64,000 nt of DNA from JAGOEY01 sp017997515 (GTDB lineage Bacteria; Pseudomonadota; Gammaproteobacteria; Burkholderiales; Burkholderiaceae_C), in the NCBI GenBank assembly GCA_026314275.1, contig CP111109.1, positions 2,108,001 through 2,172,000 of the forward strand, read 5' to 3'. Under the pieces are notes generated by a model. That model did not search any database. It was not told where the DNA came from and worked only from the letters and a program-made list of their open reading frames with translations. Of this stretch, positions 22,331-29,949 are shown in pieces; the first letter of the stretch is position 1; each line of letters begins with the position of its first letter. A program made the position numbers and the translations under genes.

Positions 22331-23481
22331 GGCAATGCTGATCAAGGTCCACCGTTGTCGCTTCTCAAACGTTATCCGCAGATGAAGCAGCAGACCCTGG
22401 CAATGGCCGCAGATCAAAACAACGGATTCGAGCAGTCGCGCAAGCCCACCCGACGTGAAGAGTTCTTGCGGACCATGGAGACAATAGTGCCTTGGGCCGC
22501 CCTGTGCCAGGTGATAGAGCCGCACTACCCCAAGGCCGGCAACGGCCGTCCGCCCATTGGGTTGGAGCGCATGCTGCGCATCCATTTTCTTCAGCACTGG
22601 TTCAACCTGGCCGATCTGGCGTGCGAGGAGGCTCTGTATGACAGTGCCAGTCTGCGCCGCTTTGTGGGGATTGACCTGGGCCGCGAACGCGTGCCCGACG
22701 CCACCACGCTGCTGAAGTTTCGCAAACTGCTCAATGAGCAAAAACTGGGTGAAGCCCTGTTTGCCAAGGTAGGCCAGCAATTGCAGGAGCGCGGCTTCAA
22801 GGTCAACACCGGCACCATCGTGGATGCCACGATCATCGCAGCGCCCAGCTCCACCAAGAACGCCGACAAGGCGCGCGACCCCGACATGCACCAGACCCGC
22901 AAAGGCCAGCAATGGTATTTCGGCATGAAGCTGCACATTGGCGTGGACAGCCAAAGCGGGCTGGTGCATAGCGCCGTGGTGACGGCGGCCAACGTGCATG
23001 ACAAACACCCGCTGCCCGATTTACTGCACGGCAGCGAACAGCGCGTCTATGGCGACTCGGCCTATGCCAGCCAGAAAGCACTGATAGCGAGCAAGGCCCC
23101 CAAGGCCAAGGACTTCACCAACCAGCGCACCCGCCGTGCAGGCGAGGTGGACGAAGTTCAGCGGGCCAAGAACCGCAACAAATCGCGGGTGCGTGCCCGG
23201 GTCGAGCATGTCTTTGCGGTGGTCAAGCGCCTGTGGGGATTCACCAAGGTGCGCTACCGCGGGCTTCAGAAGAACGCCACGCGTGCGTTCACGGCCTTGG
23301 CGCTGGCCAACATTTACCTGTGCCGCAGTCATCTGTTGGGACAGGTGCGCCCGTAAGGGCGGAAATCGGGCCTCAGCGCCCCGCGAACTGCCCAAATGGG
23401 CCGCGCGAGAGGCATAAAAGTCCAAAAAACTGCGTCATCCAGGTTTGCGCGGAAATTTTCGACGGCTTGTTCAGCGTAGCC
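22331..23481 (+). mobile_element. IS5-family insertion sequence, copy 1 (1151 bp)
   Basis: Imperfect terminal inverted repeats GGCAATGCTGATCAAG (left) and GGCTACGCTGAACAAG (right, complement). Flanked by direct repeats TTAG at 22327-22330 and 23482-23485, a YTAR-type target as used by IS5. One transposase gene on the plus strand. Confidence 0.93.
22382..23356 (+). CDS. IS5-family DDE transposase, copy 1
   Basis: A 324-residue transposase. N-terminal domain with VPWAALCQVIEPHYPKAG and a helix-turn-helix region, then the DDE catalytic residues in TIVDATIIAAPSSTKN, VYGDSAYAS and RVRARVEHVFAVVKR. Full length and apparently intact. A TTG 27 bases upstream (22355) could extend it by nine residues; the ATG is chosen as the more usual start. 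Identical to copy 2. Confidence 0.92.
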   Translation: MKQQTLAMAADQNNGFEQSRKPTRREEFLRTMETIVPWAALCQVIEPHYPKAGNGRPPIGLERMLRIHFLQHWFNLADLACEEALYDSASLRRFVGIDLGRERVPDATTLLKFRKLLNEQKLGEALFAKVGQQLQERGFKVNTGTIVDATIIAAPSSTKNADKARDPDMHQTRKGQQWYFGMKLHIGVDSQSGLVHSAVVTAANVHDKHPLPDLLHGSEQRVYGDSAYASQKALIASKAPKAKDFTNQRTRRAGEVDEVQRAKNRNKSRVRARVEHVFAVVKRLWGFTKVRYRGLQKNATRAFTALALANIYLCRSHLLGQVRP

Positions 23482-23489
23482 TTAGCTAA
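23482..23489. repeat. Palindromic double target site between the IS copies
   Basis: TTAGCTAA consists of TTAG, the right duplication of copy 1, and CTAA, the left duplication of copy 2. The uninterrupted gene would contain this 8-base palindrome once. Confidence 0.9.
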
Positions 23490-24640
23490 GGCAATGCTGA
23501 TCAAGGTCCACCGTTGTCGCTTCTCAAACGTTATCCGCAGATGAAGCAGCAGACCCTGGCAATGGCCGCAGATCAAAACAACGGATTCGAGCAGTCGCGC
23601 AAGCCCACCCGACGTGAAGAGTTCTTGCGGACCATGGAGACAATAGTGCCTTGGGCCGCCCTGTGCCAGGTGATAGAGCCGCACTACCCCAAGGCCGGCA
23701 ACGGCCGTCCGCCCATTGGGTTGGAGCGCATGCTGCGCATCCATTTTCTTCAGCACTGGTTCAACCTGGCCGATCTGGCGTGCGAGGAGGCTCTGTATGA
23801 CAGTGCCAGTCTGCGCCGCTTTGTGGGGATTGACCTGGGCCGCGAACGCGTGCCCGACGCCACCACGCTGCTGAAGTTTCGCAAACTGCTCAATGAGCAA
23901 AAACTGGGTGAAGCCCTGTTTGCCAAGGTAGGCCAGCAATTGCAGGAGCGCGGCTTCAAGGTCAACACCGGCACCATCGTGGATGCCACGATCATCGCAG
24001 CGCCCAGCTCCACCAAGAACGCCGACAAGGCGCGCGACCCCGACATGCACCAGACCCGCAAAGGCCAGCAATGGTATTTCGGCATGAAGCTGCACATTGG
24101 CGTGGACAGCCAAAGCGGGCTGGTGCATAGCGCCGTGGTGACGGCGGCCAACGTGCATGACAAACACCCGCTGCCCGATTTACTGCACGGCAGCGAACAG
24201 CGCGTCTATGGCGACTCGGCCTATGCCAGCCAGAAAGCACTGATAGCGAGCAAGGCCCCCAAGGCCAAGGACTTCACCAACCAGCGCACCCGCCGTGCAG
24301 GCGAGGTGGACGAAGTTCAGCGGGCCAAGAACCGCAACAAATCGCGGGTGCGTGCCCGGGTCGAGCATGTCTTTGCGGTGGTCAAGCGCCTGTGGGGATT
24401 CACCAAGGTGCGCTACCGCGGGCTTCAGAAGAACGCCACGCGTGCGTTCACGGCCTTGGCGCTGGCCAACATTTACCTGTGCCGCAGTCATCTGTTGGGA
24501 CAGGTGCGCCCGTAAGGGCGGAAATCGGGCCTCAGCGCCCCGCGAACTGCCCAAATGGGCCGCGCGAGAGGCATAAAAGTCCAAAAAACTGCGTCATCCA
24601 GGTTTGCGCGGAAATTTTCGACGGCTTGTTCAGCGTAGCC
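23490..24640 (+). mobile_element. IS5-family insertion sequence, copy 2 (1151 bp)
   Basis: Same length, ends and orientation as copy 1, offset by 1159 bases. Flanked by its own direct repeats CTAA at 23486-23489 and 24641-24644. By eye the two copies have no differences. Confidence 0.93.
23541..24515 (+). CDS. IS5-family DDE transposase, copy 2
   Basis: Residue-for-residue identical to the transposase of copy 1, with the same DDE motifs (TIVDAT, VYGDSA, RVEHVF) and the same alternative TTG start (23514). The gene is followed by a 125-base non-coding tail up to the right inverted repeat. Both copies can provide transposase for either element. Confidence 0.92.
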   Translation: MKQQTLAMAADQNNGFEQSRKPTRREEFLRTMETIVPWAALCQVIEPHYPKAGNGRPPIGLERMLRIHFLQHWFNLADLACEEALYDSASLRRFVGIDLGRERVPDATTLLKFRKLLNEQKLGEALFAKVGQQLQERGFKVNTGTIVDATIIAAPSSTKNADKARDPDMHQTRKGQQWYFGMKLHIGVDSQSGLVHSAVVTAANVHDKHPLPDLLHGSEQRVYGDSAYASQKALIASKAPKAKDFTNQRTRRAGEVDEVQRAKNRNKSRVRARVEHVFAVVKRLWGFTKVRYRGLQKNATRAFTALALANIYLCRSHLLGQVRP

Positions 24641-24968
24641 CTAACTCCACATAAGCAAGGGTCAAGGCTCCGCGCGGGTCATCCAGTCCCCTGCGTGCAC
24701 CGGCAACGCTGAACGACTGGCACGGCGTGCCGCCGACCAGGATGTCGGGGGCCGGCACAGTGCCGGCGCGAACCTGGTGGGCGATCGAGGTCATGTCGCC
24801 CAGGTTGGGCACGCGCGGATAGTGGTGGGCGAGCACGGCGCTCGGGAACGGTTCGATCTCGGCGAACCACGCGGCTTCGAGGCCGAGCGGCTGCCATGCC
24901 AGGCTCACTGCCTCGATGCCGCTGCACACACTGCCGTACAGCAGCGGCGCGCAAGGTTGAGGGTGCAT

Positions 24969-25500
24969 GTCGTCTCTCCTGTTCGTGTGGCCCAGGCCAA
25001 TGGCCGGACCGGGACGTTGATGGGCAGGAGAAAGGCGCCGAAGGCCCTGCGGCCTTCGGCTCGGGAGGAAAGAGGAACCACCCGTGGGCTGATTGGCAGG
25101 CCCGGTCGTCGCTAGAACCGTCTGCTCTCAGCAATCACACCCGACCCATGTCGTGGCTGGGGCCGGCATCGTCTGGCGCACATCCGCGCACAAAGGGAGC
25201 CCGTTTTTGCACCGGCGGGCACCGGCACCGATTACCGCTGACCACGAAGGGTCTCCCGGTGGCTCGTGTAGGCTGGCAAGCCACCGGGAGACCCTTCGCA
25301 GAGGGCGGAAGAAACGCAGATCAACAGAACGCGCGTGGTGCGGCTCGCGGAGAAGCTACCTTCAGGTCCCGCGGCCGGGGACGGCCAGGCGGGACGCGCA
25401 CACGGATCAAGAAGGCGTTGCGCGCTGGGCGTCCCGCAGGGCATGCGGGACACGGGCCACGCCGCCGAAGGCGGGCACGGCTCACGGGGAACGGGGTCGG
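24969..25500 (-). other. 532-bp spacer between topB and the methyltransferase gene, rich in hairpins
   Basis: No convincing gene. It holds a hairpin GCCGAAGGCC/GGCCTTCGGC at 25037-25060 and the perfect 20-base inverted repeat at 25245-25298, and several weaker dyads. It must contain leader RNA, and perhaps the promoter, of the methyltransferase gene. Confidence 0.6.
25245..25298. repeat. Perfect 20-bp inverted repeat with 14-base loop
   Basis: Left arm 25245-25264 begins CGAAGGGTCTCCC; right arm 25279-25298 is its exact complement. No T-run follows on either strand, so it is not an ordinary terminator. Confidence 0.85.
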
Positions 25501-27522
25501 TCAGGAGCCTTTGCGGCCGCTACGGCGCGGGCGCGAGGCGCCGCGCTTGGAGCTGCCGGATTCGACCGGCAGCGTGCCTTTGCAGTCCGGGTAGCGGCTG
25601 CATGACCAGAACGGGCCGCTCTTGCCGCTGCGCTGGCGCGTGGGTGCGCCGCACTGCGGGCATGCCGGCCCTTGGGGAACCTTGATGGACAGGGACGCGC
25701 TGCCGTACTGCGCGATCAATTGCGAAATCCATGCGGCCTGCTTGCCGATGAACACGTCCAAGGTGAGCTGGCCGGCTTCGATCATGTCGAGCGCCTGTTC
25801 CCAGATGGCGGTGGTGCCAGGGTCGGCAATCGCCGCAGGCACGGCATCGATCAAGGTGAAAGCCGCGTCCGAGGCGCGGATGGCGCGCCCCTTCTTCACA
25901 AGGTAGCCGCGGGCGATCAGGCCGCCGATGATGTTGGCCCGCGTCGCTTCGGTGCCGATGCCAACCGTATCCTTGAGCTTCTGCTTCAGGCGGGGATCGG
26001 ACACCAGCTTGGCGACGCCTTTCATGGACTTGACCAACTCGCCTTGCGTGTACGGTTTGGGCGGCAGCGTCTTGAGTGCCTTCAGATCGAGGTCGGCCAC
26101 CTGGCATGCCAGGCCCTCGCGCAGCGCCGGTAGCACCTGGGCGCGGGCCGCAGTGTCGCTCTCGCCATCAGCGTCGTCGGTCTGCGGCTCGGTCAGTACC
26201 TGGCGCCAGCCCGGGATGACAACCTGCTTGCCGGTAGCCGCCAGATTCTGCCCGCCGCATGACAGCTTGGCCACGGTGCGGTCGAACTCGTGGTGAGGGA
26301 GGAACTGCGCCAGGTAATGCGACCGGATGAGCCTGTACACGGCCAGTTCCTTGTCACTCATGGCGGAGAGGTTCGCCGGTTCAAGCGTCGGAATGATGCC
26401 GTGGTGGGCCGTGACCTTGCCATCGTTCCAGGCGCGCGAGCGCTGCGAACGGTCGAGCTGGCCCATGATCGGGTGCAGCGAGGGATCGGTTTTGAGCAGG
26501 CTGTCGAGAACGGTGGGCACTTCGGCAAACATGCTCTCGGGCAGATAGCCGGAATCCGAGCGCGGGTACGTCGTGGCCTTATGCGTCTCGTACAGGGCTT
26601 GGGCGATCTCCAAGGTTTCCTGCACGTCCAGCCCAAGTTGCTTGGAACACACTTCCTGCAAGGTGCCCAGGTCGAACGGCAGCGGCGGGCCTTCGCGCAC
26701 GCGCTCGGTCTCGACCGATACGACCTGGGCGCTGCCGGCGGCGCGGATCTGCTGCATGGCCTGCTGTGCGACCGGCTGCTGCAGGCAGTGGCCTGCGTCG
26801 TCGGTGCAGGCATCGGGTGGCACCCATTGCGCGTTGAAAGCCTGGACACCTGCGGACAGGGACACGACGATGGCCCAGTACGGCACGGACACGAAGGCTG
26901 CGATCTCGCGGTCGCGGTCCACGACGAGCTTGAGCGTCGGGGTCTGGACGCGGCCGACTGACAGCACGCCGTCGTAGCCGGCCTGCCGCCCCAGCACCGT
27001 GAACAACCTACTGAGGTTCATGCCCACCAGCCAATCCGCACGAGATCGCGCCAGCGCCGAGTGGTACATCGGCAGCGTCTCGGCCGAGGACCGCAGCTTG
27101 CCGAGGGCGGCGCGGATCGACGCATCGTTCAGCGCCGACAACCACAGCCGCTCGATTGGCCCGCGGTAGCCGCACAGGTCGATGATTTCGCGAGCGATCA
27201 ACTCGCCCTCGCGGTCGGCATCGGTGGCGATGACTAGTTGGGTCGCCTTCGCCAGGAGCGCTTTGACGACCTTGAATTGCGTGGCGGTCTTCGGTTTGAC
27301 CTCGACCCGCCAATGCTGGGGAATGATGGGCAACTGCTCGATGGACCAGCGCTTCAACTGTTCGTCGTAGGCTTCCGGTGCTGCAGCCTCTACGAGATGG
27401 CCGATGCACCAGGTGACCGTGACGCCGGAACCGTTGAGGCAGCCTTCACCGCGTTGCGTGGCGCCAAGAATCCGGCCAATGTCTTTGCCCTGGGAGGGCT
27501 TCTCGCACAAGAACAGCCGCAT
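25501..27522 (-). CDS. topB: DNA topoisomerase III
   Basis: A type IA topoisomerase of 673 residues, of the kind carried by ICEs. The TOPRIM domain starts MRLFLCEKPSQGKDIGRILG and has the metal-binding ATDADREGE (Asp 101-103). The active-site tyrosine lies in TTYPRSDSGYLP, and VGRVQTPTLKLVVDRD is conserved. The C-terminus carries a four-cysteine zinc ribbon (CPQC ... CSRYPDC). It separates linked DNA circles or strands and probably assists ICE replication or transfer. It follows ssb after a 278-base spacer that contains one TATCCCC palindrome. Confidence 0.95.
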   Translation of the reverse strand: MRLFLCEKPSQGKDIGRILGATQRGEGCLNGSGVTVTWCIGHLVEAAAPEAYDEQLKRWSIEQLPIIPQHWRVEVKPKTATQFKVVKALLAKATQLVIATDADREGELIAREIIDLCGYRGPIERLWLSALNDASIRAALGKLRSSAETLPMYHSALARSRADWLVGMNLSRLFTVLGRQAGYDGVLSVGRVQTPTLKLVVDRDREIAAFVSVPYWAIVVSLSAGVQAFNAQWVPPDACTDDAGHCLQQPVAQQAMQQIRAAGSAQVVSVETERVREGPPLPFDLGTLQEVCSKQLGLDVQETLEIAQALYETHKATTYPRSDSGYLPESMFAEVPTVLDSLLKTDPSLHPIMGQLDRSQRSRAWNDGKVTAHHGIIPTLEPANLSAMSDKELAVYRLIRSHYLAQFLPHHEFDRTVAKLSCGGQNLAATGKQVVIPGWRQVLTEPQTDDADGESDTAARAQVLPALREGLACQVADLDLKALKTLPPKPYTQGELVKSMKGVAKLVSDPRLKQKLKDTVGIGTEATRANIIGGLIARGYLVKKGRAIRASDAAFTLIDAVPAAIADPGTTAIWEQALDMIEAGQLTLDVFIGKQAAWISQLIAQYGSASLSIKVPQGPACPQCGAPTRQRSGKSGPFWSCSRYPDCKGTLPVESGSSKRGASRPRRSGRKGS

Positions 27523-27730
27523 ATCCGTCCATCCGATTCCCGTGGTTCATGAGTTGCTGGAATCGAGGATGCCGAGCACCACTGAGGGCAGCAGCAAACA
27601 AGCCGCATGCGGTGGCGACCGCTTTCACGGGATGAAATGGCGTGTGCGGGGACGACGCGTGGCCGGAAGTGTGCGGGTCGGGAGCCGCGATTTCCGGGAG
27701 CGCGTGGAACTCGGTGGACGTTGGTGGAGC

Positions 27731-27745
27731 TATCCCCTGGGGATA
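27731..27745. promoter_or_regulatory. Palindrome TATCCCCTGGGGATA, site 1
   Basis: A 15-base palindrome with an odd centre, about 209 bases upstream of the topB start, preceded by GAGC. The same core occurs at two other places in this maintenance module. Confidence 0.65.
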
Positions 27746-27800
27746 ATTCGCAGCGCATGGAGGGCGGCGAAGCACTGCAGCAGCCGCCCTCCATGTAGGG

Positions 27801-28241
27801 TCACTTCCTGCGCTTCGTTTCCTTCGGTGCCGCTGGTTCCTGGGTGGCCTGGGGCTTCGGCTCTGCCTCCTGTGGCTTCGGGCTGAGGGTCACGGACTCG
27901 ATGCGGTACGGCAGGATGCCGACACTGCGCGCGTTGACCTGCCAAGTCTCACGCGGCTGATCTTCGTTGTCCGTCCAGGGGTCGCGCTCCATGCGGCCGA
28001 CGACCAGCACCCGCATGCCCTTCTGGTAGAGCTGCTGCCAGCGGTCGGCGTCGTGGTGCCAGAGTTCCACCGGCGCCCAGAAGCCGCCGCGGTCCTCGAA
28101 CTCGCCGCCTTTGGTGGGAACGGGGTTGTCGAAGTACACGTTCAGCCGGAGCAACCGGCGAGGATCGTCGTTGCCGTTGGGGAATTCGCGGTACTCGGGA
28201 GGCGAGCCGATGTTGCCCTCGCCGATGAATTGTGTGCTCAT
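27801..28241 (-). CDS. ssb: Single-stranded DNA-binding protein (ICE type)
   Basis: A 146-residue OB-fold protein: MSTQFIGEGNIGSPPEYREF at the start, then RLNVYFDNPVPTKGGEFEDR, FWAPVELWHHDADRWQQLY and GMRVLVVGRMERDPW. The C-terminal tail is a proline/lysine-rich ICE-type tail rather than the acidic tip of chromosomal SSB. It coats single strands during ICE replication and transfer. The start at 28241 has a GGAGA site. Neighbours topB and DUF3158 support the assignment. Confidence 0.93.
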   Translation of the reverse strand: MSTQFIGEGNIGSPPEYREFPNGNDDPRRLLRLNVYFDNPVPTKGGEFEDRGGFWAPVELWHHDADRWQQLYQKGMRVLVVGRMERDPWTDNEDQPRETWQVNARSVGILPYRIESVTLSPKPQEAEPKPQATQEPAAPKETKRRK

Positions 28242-28314
28242 GTTGATATCTCCGTGGTGGTTGAAATACCCGTGCCTGGTTGGACTCGGGCGCGTGCTCG
28301 GCTGGCTGGCGCAA

Positions 28315-28842
28315 TCACCGATCACGCACTGCGACAGGAACGGACGCGAGCCGGCGCAGGTAGGTGTTGTCCGCCTGCGCGGCCTTGCTGGCGCATTCCT
28401 GTGCTTGCCTGCCCAGGGTGTGCAGCAGGCTGATCTGCATGTTCAGCGTGATGCGCTGCAATTCGATTGTGTGCAGGTCGTGCAGCAGGTTGACCGGCGT
28501 GCTGGGGCTGGCGATCAGTTGCCGCCACAGGGCCACGCCCATGGCCGATCGATCATGCTTGCGCCAGCGAAGAAAGGCCGTGCCTGCGCCAGTGGTCTGC
28601 TGGGCCAGTTCGACGGGAAGCAGGTGGAAGGGACGCCCGCACGCCTGTGGCAGCACCTGTCGCTGTGCCAGGGCAATCAACTCGTCGCGCATGGCGAAGC
28701 ACTGGCTGGCCCAGGCCTCAAAGTCCCCCTTACCTTTAAAGGGCTTTAAAAGGCCTTTTAGAGAGGCCGCGTGTTCCAGCCGCATGAAGGCTGGCTGTTC
28801 CAGAGGACGGAAGTAGCGCGCTTCGCGGTTCAGGTCGCTCAT
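28315..28842 (-). CDS. DUF3158 family ICE protein
   Basis: A 175-residue protein conserved next to ssb and TIGR03761 in these ICEs. Helical throughout: LKGLLKPFKGKGDFEAWASQ, MRDELIALAQRQVLPQA, ELQRITLNMQISLLHTLGRQ. No catalytic motif. It overlaps the TIGR03761 gene by four bases, so the two are translated together and may act together. The coding sequence contains a TTTAAAGGGCTTTAAA dyad (28734-28749), unusually AT-rich for this region. Confidence 0.8.
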   Translation of the reverse strand: MSDLNREARYFRPLEQPAFMRLEHAASLKGLLKPFKGKGDFEAWASQCFAMRDELIALAQRQVLPQACGRPFHLLPVELAQQTTGAGTAFLRWRKHDRSAMGVALWRQLIASPSTPVNLLHDLHTIELQRITLNMQISLLHTLGRQAQECASKAAQADNTYLRRLASVPVAVRDR

Positions 28843-29618
28843 GCCGGTTCGTCCTCGCCGGTGCTGGCCTCGGCCGGATCGGTGGCAGTGGCTTCGTCGG
28901 TGGCAGGTGCGGCTGCGGCAGCGCTATCACCACGCTGTTGCAGGCCACGGCGCGTGATGGGCGGCGCAAACTTCGAGCGGCGCGTGCCTTCAAACAGTTC
29001 TTGCGGCAGTTCGCCAAACTTCTCCAGCGCCGCCCGTGCTGCGGCGTTCTTCGCCGCGAAGTCGTCGCGGGTGCAGCCCGAGTAGCGGTACTGCTGCGCC
29101 AGGCTGAACAGGCTGCGCAGCGCATGGGCGCCTTCGTTTAGCCAGCGCTCCAAGGTGCTGCGGTCGATCAGCGCGGTGTGGTGAGCGAGGATGAGCTTGC
29201 GGGCGATGTCGTCGTAGTCGGCCAGCAGATAGACGGCGGCAAAGCCGAGCTGCGCGTTCACGAACAAGGGGAGTTTGACCGGCTGCACGTTGAGGTTCTC
29301 GCCCAGGCTCAATGCCGCAGGCACGGCGGCCAGTGCCTGGTCCACCTGTTCGCGCAGCAATTGCAGCGTGGATTTGGTCTGGTCGAGCTTTTCCTCGATG
29401 CGCAACATCCACCAGTCGCTATACGGGTCATCCTGCTCCGAGCCGCGCTTCATCTTGTTCATCACGGCGATGTAGCCATTCAGGCCGACGATGCCGGGTC
29501 GCCCTTCGGCGGCGGCGCGGCCATGCCAGATGCGCGAGGCGTGGTGGGTGTGAAGCGTCAGCGACATCGCGCTGCGCAAAGAGCCGAGATTGAGTTGCAA
29601 AGGTTCGTTGGTTGCCAT
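28839..29618 (-). CDS. ICE protein, TIGR03761 (PFL_4669) family
   Basis: A 259-residue protein of the ICE maintenance module. Family features: LGSLRSAMSLTLHTHHASRIWHG-type start, GIVGLNGYIAVMNKMKRGSE, DDPYSDWWMLRIEEKLDQTK, and a helical middle with YLLADYDDIARKLILAHHTA. An acidic, alanine-rich tail follows (about 220-259). Function unknown; located with replication genes. Two palindromes of the TATCCCC type lie upstream. The start at 29618 is chosen because upstream residues are not conserved in type. Confidence 0.85.
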   Translation of the reverse strand: MATNEPLQLNLGSLRSAMSLTLHTHHASRIWHGRAAAEGRPGIVGLNGYIAVMNKMKRGSEQDDPYSDWWMLRIEEKLDQTKSTLQLLREQVDQALAAVPAALSLGENLNVQPVKLPLFVNAQLGFAAVYLLADYDDIARKLILAHHTALIDRSTLERWLNEGAHALRSLFSLAQQYRYSGCTRDDFAAKNAAARAALEKFGELPQELFEGTRRSKFAPPITRRGLQQRGDSAAAAAPATDEATATDPAEASTGEDEPA

Positions 29619-29735
29619 GGTGTCCGCTCGCTTGGGAAAAGGAGCGGTCAGGATCGGCATGCAGCGGAAGGCAGTCAGTCAACAAACCGAAATGAACTGG
29701 TCCCCGGTTGTCGTGGTGGTGGCGGCCCGCAATGC

Positions 29736-29758
29736 GAGCTATCCCCAGGGGATAGCTC
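29736..29758. promoter_or_regulatory. Palindrome with core TATCCCCAGGGGATA, site 2
   Basis: A perfect 23-base palindrome (GAGC arms outside the 15-base core at 29740-29754), 118 bases upstream of the TIGR03761 start. Confidence 0.7.
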
Positions 29759-29882
29759 CATCAAACGCCACAGAGCGCTGCTCGCGCAGATGGTGGGTGC
29801 GCTCAGGAACCGGACGCTACTGCAGCACCGTGGACAGAAGCACCCAGCCTGTGTCTTTCGGTGTTACGCCTTGCATCACATC

Positions 29883-29897
29883 TATCCCCAGGGGATA
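29883..29897. promoter_or_regulatory. Palindrome TATCCCCAGGGGATA, site 3
   Basis: Third copy of the core, about 143 bases from site 2, in the 331-base spacer between the STY4528-type and TIGR03761 genes. No gene is visible in that spacer. Confidence 0.65.
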
Positions 29898-29949
29898 GCT
29901 CTACTGACGGCCACGGGCGTCTGCTTCACGCCCTTGTCGCTCGTCGCGC

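Larger units (their letters stand above)
21078..24968 (-). pseudogene. C5-cytosine DNA methyltransferase split by two IS copies
   Basis: A cytosine-5 methyltransferase of ICEclc-type elements. The N-terminal part (24641-24968) has motif I YGSVCSGIEAVSLAW and the catalytic motif IV GGTPCQSFSVAG. The C-terminal part (21078-22330) has motif VI WENVPGV, motif VIII VAQRRKRVFLVA and motif X YKAIGNSMAVPCVAW. Removing 22331-24640 with one copy of each 4-base target duplication restores an uninterrupted frame of 526 codons reading LAYVELANAIDQTR across the join. No other defect is visible, so the insertion is probably recent. The start at 24968 has a CAGGAGA ribosome site. Confidence 0.92.

Noticed and set aside
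22331..24640. Composite transposon made of two IS copies
   Set aside because: Only eight bases lie between the copies and each has its own target duplication, so nothing is carried between them.
25037..25060. Terminator after topB
   Set aside because: The hairpin is strong but lies 440 bases past the topB stop and has no T-run on the minus strand.
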